Assembly (NCBI RefSeq): GCF_000429185.2
Contig: NZ_AUBJ02000001.1
Location: forward strand, 434,001-498,000
Direction: 5' to 3'
DNA length: 64,000 nucleotides
Origin: Actinoalloteichus caeruleus DSM 43889
GTDB lineage: Bacteria > Actinomycetota > Actinomycetes > Mycobacteriales > Pseudonocardiaceae
The notes beneath the pieces are model-generated. The model worked only from the letters and a program-made list of their open reading frames with translations, had not been told where the DNA came from and ran no database searches. The position numbers and the translations under genes are program-made. Below are positions 1-8,440 of this stretch, piece after piece (position 1 is the stretch's first letter; every line of letters begins with the position of its first letter).

Positions 1-887
1 TCGACTACCGGAGCCGGGTGGAGCGCGTCCTGGTCGAGGACGGCCGGGCGGTCGGAGTGGAGCTGAAGGGAGGTGAGCGGCACTACGCCGACCACGTCGT
101 CTCGGCCTGCGACGGGCAGACGACGATCTACCAGCTGCTCGGCGGCGAGTACACCAGCCCCCGGGTCGAGCGCCTCTACGACGAACTGATCGACCGGCCG
201 GGGATCCTGTTCCCCGCGGTGGTGTCGGCCTTCGTCGGGGTGGACGGCGAGTTCGACGCGGCCGACCCGCACAGCTCCACCTATCTGCTCAGCGACCAGG
301 AGGCGGAGCGGCTGCCCGGGGCCCTCCAACCCAGCCTGGTCGTGCAGCTGCGCTCGCACTACTCGGAGGGATTCGCGCCACCGGGCAAGTCGGTCATCCA
401 CTGCACCTACTTCAGCGACTTCCACTACTGGGCCGAGCTGCGGAGCACCGACCGGAAGGCCTACTGGGCCAGGAAGCGCGAACTCGCCGACTTCGTGCGC
501 ACGGTGCTCGTGGACCGCCTGCCGCACCTGCGGGACCGGATCGAACTCGTGGACATCGCCTCGCCCGCGACGACGCTGCGCTACACCGGGAACCACGTCG
601 GCAGCATCCTCGCGTGGAAGGCGTTCTCCGACGCGGAGGACGTCGCCAACGAGCTGATCGCGAAGGACCGGATGCGACTGCCCGGTCTGGCGAACTTCTG
701 GATGACCGGGCAGTGGGTGGGAATGGGGGGGCTGATCCGGGCCGCCTCCACGGGCCGGTTCGTCACCCAGTACCTCTGCGCCGAGCTGGGGCTGGGGTTC
801 CGGGCCGAGGAGAGCGCCAACGTCGAGCCGTGGCATCCCGACCGCCTCGGTTCCCTGCCCCAACTCGACCAACGGCCCGTGCGGTAG
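1..887 (+). CDS. Phytoene desaturase-like FAD oxidoreductase, 5' truncated
   Basis: The frame is open from base 3, so the gene begins left of the window and about 295 C-terminal residues are visible. The N-terminal FAD-binding Rossmann motif is missing. The end carries the family signature: an R-Y-T-G-N motif, then an L-P-G-L-x-N-F-W stretch and M-G-G-L-I-R-A, which closes the FAD site in phytoene desaturase and carotenoid isomerase-like enzymes. It aligns along this part with the next gene, so the two are tandem paralogues. Thirty-two bases separate them and they are probably co-transcribed. Family assignment is good. The substrate is unknown: no phytoene synthase or other carotenoid gene is in view, so a lipid or isoprenoid redox role is equally possible. 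Confidence 0.8.
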   Translation, partial: DYRSRVERVLVEDGRAVGVELKGGERHYADHVVSACDGQTTIYQLLGGEYTSPRVERLYDELIDRPGILFPAVVSAFVGVDGEFDAADPHSSTYLLSDQEAERLPGALQPSLVVQLRSHYSEGFAPPGKSVIHCTYFSDFHYWAELRSTDRKAYWARKRELADFVRTVLVDRLPHLRDRIELVDIASPATTLRYTGNHVGSILAWKAFSDAEDVANELIAKDRMRLPGLANFWMTGQWVGMGGLIRAASTGRFVTQYLCAELGLGFRAEESANVEPWHPDRLGSLPQLDQRPVR

Positions 888-919
888 CCAGGCGCCGGTG
901 AACCAAGGAGCCACCACGC

Positions 920-2644
920 ATGCCCAGCCCAGAGCACACACGAAAGACGATGATCATCATCGGCGCGGGCCTCGGCGGTCTGTCCACGGGGTGCTACGCG
1001 CAGATGAACGGCTACGAGTCCCGGATGTTCGAGATGCACGAGATCCCCGGTGGGTGCTGCACCGCCTGGGACCGAGGGAACTACACCCTCGACTGCTGCA
1101 TCAGCTGGTTGCTCGGCAACGGCCCCGGCAACGAGATGCACCAGATCTGGTTGGAGCTCGGCGCCCTCCAGGGCAAGGAGATGCGCCACTTCGACGTCTT
1201 CAACATCGTCCGGGGCCGGGACGGCCGAGCGGTCTACTTCTACTCCGACCCCGACCGGTTGGAGGCCCACCTGCTGGAGCTCTCCCCTGGGGACGCCCGG
1301 CTGATCCGGGACTTCTGCCACGGACTGCGCAGGTTCCGCAAGGCCATCAACGTGTACCCGTTCCTGAAACCGGTCGGGTTGATGACGACCTGGCAGAAGT
1401 TGCGCATGTTCGCCTCCTTCGCCCCCTACTTCAACACGGTCCGCAAGTCCATCTCCGTGCTGATGTCGGACTACTCGTCGAAGTTCAGGGACCCCCTGCT
1501 GCGCGAGGCCTTCAACTTCATCCTCTACGAGCGGCACCCCGCCTTCCCGGTGTTGCCGTTCTACTTCCAGCTCGCCTCCCACGCCAACCAGTCCGCCGGG
1601 GTGCCCGAGGGCGGGTCCCTCGGGTTGGCGACCTCCATCGAACAGCGCTACCGCCGGCTGGGTGGCACGGTCACCTACAACGCGAAGGTCGAGGAGATCC
1701 TCGTCGAGAACGACACCGCGGTGGGCGTCCGACTCAGCGACGGGCGGGAGGAACGGGCCGACATCGTGGTCTCCGCCGCCGACGGCCACACCACGATGAC
1801 CAAGTTCCTCAAGGGGCGCTACCTGAACGAGGAGTACCGGCAGCTCTACACCGACACGATCACCAAACCCGGCATGGTCTTCCCCGGGTACTTCACCCTG
1901 TTCCTCGGTCTCCGGCGGCCCTTCCCTGAGGGCGACCCGTGCACGACGTACCTGTTGGAGGACGAGGAGGCGAAGGACCTCCTCGGCATCCGCCACGCCA
2001 GCATCAACGTGCAGTTCCGGAGCCGGCACTACCCGGAGTTGTCCCCGGAGGAGACCAGCGTCGTCTACGCCACGTACTTCTGCGACATCGAGCCGTGGCG
2101 GGAGATCGCGGAGGGGCCGGCGCAGCAGGTGCGCGTCCGCCGAGGGGAGGAGCTGCACACCCTCCCGGTCCGACGGGGGCGCGAGTACCACCAGGCCAAA
2201 CGCCGGGTTCGGGACGCCATCACCCGCTTCCTGGAGGAGCGGTACCCGGGTCTCACCGAGGCGGTGGCCGTCCGCGACATGTCCACCCCGCTCACCCAGG
2301 TCCGGTACACGGGCAACTACGACGGCACGGTCCTCGGGTGGCAGCCGTTCGTGGACAGCGGCGAGACGCTGGAGGAACTGGTGAAGAAGTACGGGCCCGG
2401 GCTCCCCGGGCTGCGCAACTTCTACCAGTCCGGGGTGTGGGCGACCACGGGCGGCCTGATCCGCGCTGGAGCGGCGGGACGGCACGTCATGCAGTTCGTG
2501 TGCCGGGACGACGGCCGGGAGTTCACCGCGAGCGTCGACGAGTCGGCGCCCCCACCGACCCATGTGGTCATTCCCGTTGGACCGGCGGCCGCGCCCGCCG
2601 CGGCGCCGAATACCGAGATCACCGTGACAGGGAGTGTGCGTTGA
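920..2644 (+). CDS. Phytoene desaturase/carotenoid isomerase-like FAD oxidoreductase
   Basis: A complete 574-residue flavoprotein. The N-terminus has the dinucleotide-binding motif I-I-G-A-G-L-G-G-L-S (about residues 12-21) and an E-x-H-x-x-P-G-G-C motif at 39-47, both typical of the CrtI/CrtH/RetSat group. The C-terminus has V-R-Y-T-G-N and T-G-G-L-I-R-A-G. The ATG is preceded by AAGGAG eight bases upstream. The family does FAD-dependent desaturation, isomerisation or saturation of polyene or isoprenoid substrates; which one applies cannot be read here. The stop overlaps the TTG start of the next gene, so a coupled operon with the upstream paralogue and a downstream MDR reductase is likely. 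The last 40 residues are Ala/Pro-rich and probably disordered. Confidence 0.82.
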   Translation: MPSPEHTRKTMIIIGAGLGGLSTGCYAQMNGYESRMFEMHEIPGGCCTAWDRGNYTLDCCISWLLGNGPGNEMHQIWLELGALQGKEMRHFDVFNIVRGRDGRAVYFYSDPDRLEAHLLELSPGDARLIRDFCHGLRRFRKAINVYPFLKPVGLMTTWQKLRMFASFAPYFNTVRKSISVLMSDYSSKFRDPLLREAFNFILYERHPAFPVLPFYFQLASHANQSAGVPEGGSLGLATSIEQRYRRLGGTVTYNAKVEEILVENDTAVGVRLSDGREERADIVVSAADGHTTMTKFLKGRYLNEEYRQLYTDTITKPGMVFPGYFTLFLGLRRPFPEGDPCTTYLLEDEEAKDLLGIRHASINVQFRSRHYPELSPEETSVVYATYFCDIEPWREIAEGPAQQVRVRRGEELHTLPVRRGREYHQAKRRVRDAITRFLEERYPGLTEAVAVRDMSTPLTQVRYTGNYDGTVLGWQPFVDSGETLEELVKKYGPGLPGLRNFYQSGVWATTGGLIRAGAAGRHVMQFVCRDDGREFTASVDESAPPPTHVVIPVGPAAAPAAAPNTEITVTGSVR

Positions 2645-3696
2645 AGGTCGAGAAGTGGGTGGTTCGCGAGCACGTCGAGGGTGTCCCCGACGTCGGACGG
2701 GTCTACGAGAAGGTCGTCGAGGAGGTGGACGTCCGCCTCCGGGACCACGAGATGCTGCTGCGGACCCTGTACGTCTCGGTGGACCCCTACCTGCAAGGGA
2801 TCGCGCTGGACACCCCGGTGGGCAACCACATGGGCGCCGACTCCGTGATGGAGGTCGTGGAGGCCGGGCCCCGCGCACCGCACCGGGTGGGGGACCTGGT
2901 GCAGGGGTTCGGGGGCTGGCGCAGCCACCTCGTCAGTGACGGTGCGGCCGAGCTGTGGCAGACCGGGACGTTCCCGATGGTGTTCCCCGACTACCGGCGG
3001 CTGGACCCAGCCTGGTATGACGAGACCCTTCCGCTGTCCACCGCCCTGGGCGTGCTCGGCGGGCCGGGCATGACGGCCTGGGGGATCATGAACAGGTTCA
3101 TGACCGTCTCACCGGGCCAGACCATGGTCGTCAGCGGTGCCTCGGGGTCCGTCGGATCGCTGGTGGGGCAGCTCGCGAAGCGGGCCGGAGCCCGGGTGGT
3201 GGGCACGACGAGTTCGCCCGAGAAGACCGACTACCTGCGGGAGCTCGGGTTCGACGAGGTGGTCCACTACAGCCAGGGCGATGACGCCGAGTCGGTGCGC
3301 GCCGCCCTGGCGGCGGCGGCGCCCGACGGGGTCGACCGGTACGTGGACTGCCTCGGCGGCAACGTCACCGACGCGGTCTTCGACCAGCTGAACGTCTACA
3401 GCCAGGTCGCGGTGTGCTGGCAGTGGGCGGCGCAGATCGCCAACGAGCACGTGGGACCCCGTCTTCTGCCGTACATCATGTTCCCCCGCACCACCATCCG
3501 AGGGATCTTCTCGTTGGAATGGTTCACCGACGAGAACTGGGCCGCGCTGCACGAGGAACTGGGCGGGCTGGTGCGCCGGGGCGAGATCACCTACCACCAG
3601 ACCGTCCGGCACGGTTTCGACGAGATCCCCGCCGCCTACCGGAGCCTCTACGTCGACCGGGACGTGAACCGGGGCAAGGTCCTCGTCGAGCTCTGA
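2641..3696 (+). CDS. MDR-superfamily NADP-dependent oxidoreductase
   Basis: A 351-residue medium-chain reductase without zinc ligands, in the prostaglandin-reductase/CurA group. The nucleotide-binding motif is S-G-A-S-G-S-V-G-S-L-V-G-Q near residue 165, following a G-M-T-A-W-G-I-M segment typical of the group. These enzymes reduce the C=C bond of alpha,beta-unsaturated ketones with NADPH. The chosen start is a TTG at 2641 with GGGAG six bases upstream. It overlaps the stop of the preceding flavoprotein by four bases, so translation is probably coupled. A strong hairpin lies 160 bases downstream. Together the three genes look like a small redox pathway acting on one hydrophobic substrate; this is inference. 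Confidence 0.82.
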   Translation: MKVEKWVVREHVEGVPDVGRVYEKVVEEVDVRLRDHEMLLRTLYVSVDPYLQGIALDTPVGNHMGADSVMEVVEAGPRAPHRVGDLVQGFGGWRSHLVSDGAAELWQTGTFPMVFPDYRRLDPAWYDETLPLSTALGVLGGPGMTAWGIMNRFMTVSPGQTMVVSGASGSVGSLVGQLAKRAGARVVGTTSSPEKTDYLRELGFDEVVHYSQGDDAESVRAALAAAAPDGVDRYVDCLGGNVTDAVFDQLNVYSQVAVCWQWAAQIANEHVGPRLLPYIMFPRTTIRGIFSLEWFTDENWAALHEELGGLVRRGEITYHQTVRHGFDEIPAAYRSLYVDRDVNRGKVLVEL

Positions 3697-4307
3697 ACCG
3701 GCGCCGGGGTCCGGCTCGCCTGGTCCGGGCGCCGGCCGGTCGTGCCCGTTCGGGCGGGCCTCGGCCGTCGCGGGGTGACCAGGATCTCGGGGCGGCTGGT
3801 CCTGGACTCGTCCCGGGGGCGCGACCGGCCTGAGCCTGGCGGGCCGTGCGTCCCGCCCCCACTCGGCGGGAGCCGCCGAGTGGGGGATCGTCCTCGGTCG
3901 AGATCCCGACCGGCGGTGTGGGCGCGGCGGGACCCGGCGGATCCTCGTGGCGTCGTGCGGCAGGGCGTCCGGTTCCGCGTCGTTCGGGACCGCGCGTTGG
4001 CCGGGCGGCCCGGCCAACGCGGCCGCCCTTCCGGCATCCGCGAGTCGGCGACGCCGGAGGCCCGGAGCTTCCTTCTTCCTTGTGCTCGCCGTCGCTTCAG
4101 TGTCAACCAAATTCAAGCTTCGAGCGCTCCCGCGAAGCCGATGCCACCACCCCACGCGCTCAGCCACCCTCCGGCGCCCTCCCGCAGCGGTTCCCCGTCC
4201 CGGCACCAGCTCCCACCCACCCCTCGTCGAGCGCTGCGGAGAGGAGGAGGAACCGGCAGGATGAACGCCGAACCCTGGACCCCGGGATGCCGGAACGAGG
4301 TGCGGTG
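3697..4307. other. Intergenic region without a supported gene
   Basis: About 610 bases between the MDR reductase and the SDR. It contains the hairpin at 3856-3886 and a lower-GC patch near 4085-4125 that could hold the promoter of the SDR. Open frames crossing it have no family features and no convincing start, so I call no gene. Confidence 0.5.
3856..3886 (+). terminator. Strong hairpin after the redox operon
   Basis: A perfect 14-bp inverted repeat (3856-3869 with 3873-3886) closed by a 3-base loop; the outer arm begins CCCCCACTCGGCG. There is no T tract, as is common for actinomycete terminators. It lies 160 bases after the MDR reductase stop and probably ends that transcript. Confidence 0.65.
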
Positions 4308-5102
4308 ATGAGGCTTGACCTGACCGGCCGGACCGCGCTGGTCACGGGCTCCACGCAGGGCATCGGGGCCGCGATCGCCGTGGGCCTGGCGCAGGCCGGG
4401 GCGCGGGTCGCGGTCAACGGGCGGCGACCCGGGACGGTGGCCGAGGCGGCGGACCGGGTCCGAACCGAGGTACCCGGTGCCGACGTGGTGCCCGCTCCCG
4501 CTGACGTGACCACCCCCGAGGGAGCGGCCGCGCTCACCGAACTGCTGCCCGAGGTGGACATCCTCGTCAACAACCTCGGCGTCTTCGGAGCCCAGCCGGC
4601 TCTGGAGATCAGTGACGCCGAGTGGCGCGGGTACTTCGACACCAACGTGCTGAGCGGCGTGAGGCTCACCCGGTCCTGTCTGCCGGGGATGATGCGGCGG
4701 GGGTGGGGGCGGGTGCTCCACGTCGCCAGTGATTCGGCCATCGTGATCCCCGAGGAGATGATCCACTACGGCGTGTCCAAGACCGCCCTGCTCGGGGTGG
4801 CGCGGGGTTTCGCCAAGGCGGCCGCCGGCAGCGGAGTCACGGTGAACTCGGTGATCGCCGGTCCCACGCGCACTCGGGGCGTCGAGGAACTCGTGCGGCA
4901 ACGGGTGGGCCCGGACGTCCCCTGGGAGCAGGCCCAGCGCGCCTTCATGCGGGACCACCGGCCCCAGTCCCTGTTGCGCAGGCTCATCGAACCGGCGGAG
5001 ATCGCGAACCTGGTCGTCTACCTGAGTTCGCCGCTGGCGAGCGCGACGACGGGAGCCGCGGTGCGGGTGGACGGCGGCTACGTGGACTCGATCGTCCCCT
5101 GA
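4308..5102 (+). CDS. SDR-family oxidoreductase
   Basis: A 264-residue classical short-chain dehydrogenase. T-G-S-T-Q-G-I-G near residue 15 binds NAD(P), N-N-L-G stands in place of the usual N-N-A-G, and the Ser-Tyr-Lys triad is in D-S-A-I followed by H-Y-G-V-S-K. The C-terminal V-D-G-G-Y is typical of FabG-like reductases. The open frame extends far upstream, but ATG 4308 is where family homology begins and it has a purine-rich GAGG upstream. It converges with the LysR gene. The substrate is not predictable. It may belong with the flavoprotein/MDR genes, but the terminator and 610-base gap argue for its own transcript. Confidence 0.82.
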   Translation: MRLDLTGRTALVTGSTQGIGAAIAVGLAQAGARVAVNGRRPGTVAEAADRVRTEVPGADVVPAPADVTTPEGAAALTELLPEVDILVNNLGVFGAQPALEISDAEWRGYFDTNVLSGVRLTRSCLPGMMRRGWGRVLHVASDSAIVIPEEMIHYGVSKTALLGVARGFAKAAAGSGVTVNSVIAGPTRTRGVEELVRQRVGPDVPWEQAQRAFMRDHRPQSLLRRLIEPAEIANLVVYLSSPLASATTGAAVRVDGGYVDSIVP

Positions 5103-5186
5103 ACGGCGGTCGACCGGGGGCGGGGCGGCTCATCGGGACACCGGTTCCACAGGGGTGGCCCGAACCGGCCGCTCCCGAGGACGCCG

Positions 5187-6086
5187 TCACCGCGCCGAGC
5201 GGGTCGCGGCGAGGAGATCCGCCGCCGGCCCGAACAGGCGACGCCCCCGGGGCCACACGGCGCGCAGCGCGCGCCGGAGGTCGAGATCGGCCACGGCCAC
5301 CTGGACGAGGCGCCCGTCCGCCAGATCGGCCCGGACCGCCAGCTCGCTGATCACGGCGGGGCCGGCTCCCGCCACCACCGCCCCACGTACCGCCGTCGCG
5401 GAACCGAGTTCCACCAGCGCGGTCGCGGCCGGAACACCCGCCCGGCGCAGCTCGTGGTCGAGGGTCTCCCGCGTGCCGGACCCGTGCTCCCGCAGCACCA
5501 GAGGGGTGGCGGACAGTTCGGCCACGGCGAGCGGTTCGGGCCGATCCGCCCAGTCGTGCCCAGGGGTGACGACGACGACCAGTCGGTCCTGCGCGACGAC
5601 GCGGGTGGCGAGACCAGGCGGGGTTCTCGGCGTCTCGACGAAGCCCAGGTCGACCTCGCCGGCATGGACCGTCTCGATGACCTGCTCACTGTTGATGACC
5701 TGCAGACCGACGTAGAGCTGAGGGCGGTGTCGGCGGAGTTCACCGATCCACGCGGGGACCAGGTGCTCGGCCAGGGTCATGCTCGCCGCGACCCGTAACT
5801 CCGCGTCCCGTTTGGCGCGCAGGGCGTCGGCGCCGGTGGCCAGCGCCGCCATCTCGTCGAGCACCCGTCGTGACCACCCCGCCACCAGCACGCCGTCCGG
5901 TGTCAGGGTGGAGCCCCGCCGCGTCCGGTCGACCAGGACCAGACCGAGGAGCCGTTCCAGCGCGGAGAGCCGCTTGCTCGCCGAGGGCTGTGCGACGCCG
6001 AGTTCGGTCGCGGCGCGTCCGAGGCTGCCCAGTTCCGCGATGAGCACCAGCAGGCGGAGGGAGTCGGGGTCGGGCAGGCGGGTCAT
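5187..6086 (-). CDS. LysR-family transcriptional regulator (CysB/YeiE-like)
   Basis: About 299 residues. An N-terminal winged helix-turn-helix (G-R-A-A-T-E-L-G-V-A-Q-P-S-A-S-K-R-L) is followed by a LysR substrate-binding domain. The ATG at 6086 gives the usual M-T-R-L-P-D-P-D start; a GTG two codons upstream is an alternative. It is divergent from a YeiH-type exporter, which repeats the enterobacterial yeiE-yeiH arrangement. LysR proteins commonly control the divergent neighbour, so sulfite/sulfur-responsive control of the exporter is likely, and perhaps of the sulfur operon beyond it. The promoter and operator must lie in the short gap 6087-6157. Confidence 0.85.
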   Translation of the reverse strand: MTRLPDPDSLRLLVLIAELGSLGRAATELGVAQPSASKRLSALERLLGLVLVDRTRRGSTLTPDGVLVAGWSRRVLDEMAALATGADALRAKRDAELRVAASMTLAEHLVPAWIGELRRHRPQLYVGLQVINSEQVIETVHAGEVDLGFVETPRTPPGLATRVVAQDRLVVVVTPGHDWADRPEPLAVAELSATPLVLREHGSGTRETLDHELRRAGVPAATALVELGSATAVRGAVVAGAGPAVISELAVRADLADGRLVQVAVADLDLRRALRAVWPRGRRLFGPAADLLAATRSAR

Positions 6087-6157
6087 GCCCACAGGGTATG
6101 AGTAGGCAGCCAGCTGATCACTACCGCGCCGTGCCGGTGGCGCTGAGGATCGGAGGT

Positions 6158-7171
6158 GTGAGTTCCGACCAGCGGTTGTCCCGTGAGTCCGGTCGAGGTG
6201 GCCGCCAGCTCGTGCCTGGTCTGCTGCTGGCGGTGGTTGGGGTCCTGGTGGCCTTCGGCTTCCACCTGGTGCTGCCGGCGGTGGGTGTGCTCACGGCCGC
6301 GGTCGTCCTGGGCGTGTTGGTGCGCAACGCCGGGTTGGTGCCGGTTTCCGCCGGACCAGGCCTCACGGTGGCCGCCAAGCGGGTGCTGCGGGTGGGTGTG
6401 GTGCTGTTGGGGCTCCAGCTCGCGCTGCCCGAGGTCCTGCGGCTGGGCGCCGGGACCCTACTGGCCGTCGTGGTCACCGTCACCGTCGGGTTCCTCGGTA
6501 CCGTCGCGCTCGCGCGGCTGCTCGGGGTGGGGCGAGGTCTGGGGCTGCTGGTGGCCACCGGCTTCTCCATCTGCGGAGCGTCGGCGATCGCGGCGGTGGA
6601 GGGGGTGGTGCGGCGGGAGGACGAGGAGGTCGCCACGGCGGTGGCCCTGGTGACCCTGTACGGGAGTCTGGCGATCCTGGCCGTGCCGTTGCTGGGGCCG
6701 CCCCTGGGGCTGTCGGGTGTGGAACTGGGCGCCTGGGCAGGTCTGGGGGTGCACGAGGTGGCGCAGGTGGTGGCGGCGGCGTCCCCCGCTGGAGCGGCCG
6801 CCGTCACGACCGCGACACTGGTCAAGCTGAGTCGCGTGGTCCTGTTGGCTCCGGTGGTCGCCGCCGTCGGACTCGTCGAGCGCCGGCGGGAACCGGCTGG
6901 GTCGAGCGGGCGCGCTCCGTTGGTGCCGCCCTTCGTGCTGGCCTTCCTGGTCATGGTGGGGTTGCGGGCGGCCGGGGTGGTCCCGGACGCCCTGCTGGAG
7001 CTGGCCGAGGGGCTGACGACGTTGCTCCTGGCCGCCGCCCTGTTCGCCCTGGGCACCGGGGTGCGTGTCCGGGCGCTCGTGCGGGCGGGCGGCCGCGCGG
7101 TGGTTCTCGGATTCCTGTCGACCCTGCTCATCGCCGGCACCGCCTACCTGATGGTCAGGTTCGTCGTCTGA
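6158..7171 (+). CDS. YeiH-family putative sulfate/anion exporter
   Basis: A very hydrophobic protein with about ten predicted membrane helices, matching the YeiH/UPF0324 family. Family motifs are visible: G-V-V-L-L-G-L-Q-L near residue 85, F-S-I-C-G-A-S-A-I-A-A in the middle and G-V-H-E-V-A-Q-V-V-A-A after it. Members are proposed to export sulfate, sulfite or related anions, without firm biochemical proof that I know of. The start is uncertain. GTG 6158 gives 337 residues, the usual family length, but its GGAGG is only one base upstream. ATG 6098 gives 357 residues and would nearly abut the LysR start. It stands between its LysR partner and a sulfate-assimilation operon, which supports a sulfur role. 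Confidence 0.8.
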   Translation: MSSDQRLSRESGRGGRQLVPGLLLAVVGVLVAFGFHLVLPAVGVLTAAVVLGVLVRNAGLVPVSAGPGLTVAAKRVLRVGVVLLGLQLALPEVLRLGAGTLLAVVVTVTVGFLGTVALARLLGVGRGLGLLVATGFSICGASAIAAVEGVVRREDEEVATAVALVTLYGSLAILAVPLLGPPLGLSGVELGAWAGLGVHEVAQVVAAASPAGAAAVTTATLVKLSRVVLLAPVVAAVGLVERRREPAGSSGRAPLVPPFVLAFLVMVGLRAAGVVPDALLELAEGLTTLLLAAALFALGTGVRVRALVRAGGRAVVLGFLSTLLIAGTAYLMVRFVV

Positions 7172-7729
7172 TTCCCGATGGCACGAAACCCGGCCGGTGA
7201 ATGGCGGCCCCGATGGCTCCTGGTGGTCGGCAGCGGAGATAAGACGGCGCCTCCGCCCGCGTTCCGAATCCTTGTTCATATACTCCGAACGGAGCATTGG
7301 GACAAGTTTCCCTCCTGGGATAACACGGAGGAAACACTGTTAATTCTTACGCGTTGGGTTCGGTTGTGTTCAGCGGTGGTGAACGAAGGGGTTAGTACTG
7401 GTGTATGTCCTGGTTGGAGGGGTGCTCGACATTTCGGTTAGGAAGTTGTCCAGGGCCGTTCCCGCTGCGTTGTCCGGACCAGGGGGAAGTGCGCCATCGG
7501 GTGGACAGCAAACGTTCGGTAGCGGATTGTCGTGAATGAATCACTGGGTTGGACTAGTGTCAGGATGTTGAATGGGGCGCTACTGTCTCCCTGTTCGCGG
7601 ATGTGGTTGGAGTGAAATTCTCCCCGCCTGCTCCTCGGGATTGTTCGAGTCGGTGACGACGTCGTTCCCGGTGGTGTGCCCACATTCCCCGTGAATCACG
7701 AAAACGTTCATCCTCGGCAGTGAGGGACC
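7172..7729 (+). other. Long, comparatively AT-rich leader before cysH
   Basis: 558 bases with no gene I can support. The stretch 7260-7440 and 7500-7620 is visibly lower in GC than any coding sequence around it. Small open frames on both strands lack family features. The region must contain the promoter of the cysHDN-ABC operon. I recognise no known riboswitch or T-box here. Confidence 0.5.
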
Positions 7730-8431
7730 ATGCCAGTGAGAACGAAGGACGAACTGCGCGCACGTGTGGAGGCCGACGCGGCCTCGCTCGCCGACGCGTC
7801 GGCCGACGAAGTGCTCGAGTGGACCGCGAACACGTTCGGCGAACGGTGGATCGTCGCGTCGAACATGCAGGACGCCGTCCTGGTCGACCTGGCCGTCCGG
7901 CACCGCCCCACCGTCGATGTCCTGTTCCTCGACACCGGTTACCACTTCCCGGAGACGATCGGGACGCGCGACGCCGTCGCCGCCGTCTACCCCGGCATCC
8001 GCCTCGTGAACGCGGTGCCGGCCCGGACCGTGGCCGAACAGGACGCCGAGCTCGGCCCCGCCCTGCACGACCGCGACCCGGACCGCTGTTGCGCGCTGCG
8101 CAAGGTCGCGCCGCTACGCGCGGTCCTGTCGGGCTACGAGGCCTGGGTGACCGGAATGCGTCGGGTGGACGCGACCACGCGGTCCGCCATCCCCGTCGTC
8201 TCCTGGGACCAGGGCAACGGCCTGGTCAAGGTCAACCCCATCGCGGCGTGGTCGGACGACCAGTTCGAGGACTACGTCGACCGGTACGGCGTGCTGAGGA
8301 ATCCACTGGTGGGGGAGGGCTACCCCTCCATCGGGTGCGCGCCGTGCACGGCCCGCCCGGCGCCGGGGGCGGACCCGCGCAGTGGCCGTTGGTCCGGCAG
8401 AGGAAAGACCGAGTGCGGTCTCCACACGTGA
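7730..8431 (+). CDS. cysH: Adenylyl-sulfate (APS) reductase
   Basis: 233 residues of the PAPS/APS reductase family. The protein has the reductase fold signature L-F-L-D-T-G-Y-H-F-P and two cysteine pairs, R-C-C-A-L-R-K and G-C-A-P-C-T, then the C-terminal E-C-G-L-H. The Cys-Cys plus Cys-x-x-Cys pattern binds a [4Fe-4S] cluster and marks the APS-using type found in actinobacteria. It reduces activated sulfate to sulfite in the cytoplasm. GAGGG lies just upstream of ATG 7730. It heads an operon with cysD (nine-base gap) and cysN; no sulfite reductase gene is in view. Confidence 0.93.
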   Translation: MPVRTKDELRARVEADAASLADASADEVLEWTANTFGERWIVASNMQDAVLVDLAVRHRPTVDVLFLDTGYHFPETIGTRDAVAAVYPGIRLVNAVPARTVAEQDAELGPALHDRDPDRCCALRKVAPLRAVLSGYEAWVTGMRRVDATTRSAIPVVSWDQGNGLVKVNPIAAWSDDQFEDYVDRYGVLRNPLVGEGYPSIGCAPCTARPAPGADPRSGRWSGRGKTECGLHT

Positions 8432-8440
8432 GGAGTCGAG

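Noticed and set aside
7172-7729. Known riboswitch or T-box upstream of cysH
   Set aside because: I could not recognise a conserved core of any family; a covariance search would be needed.
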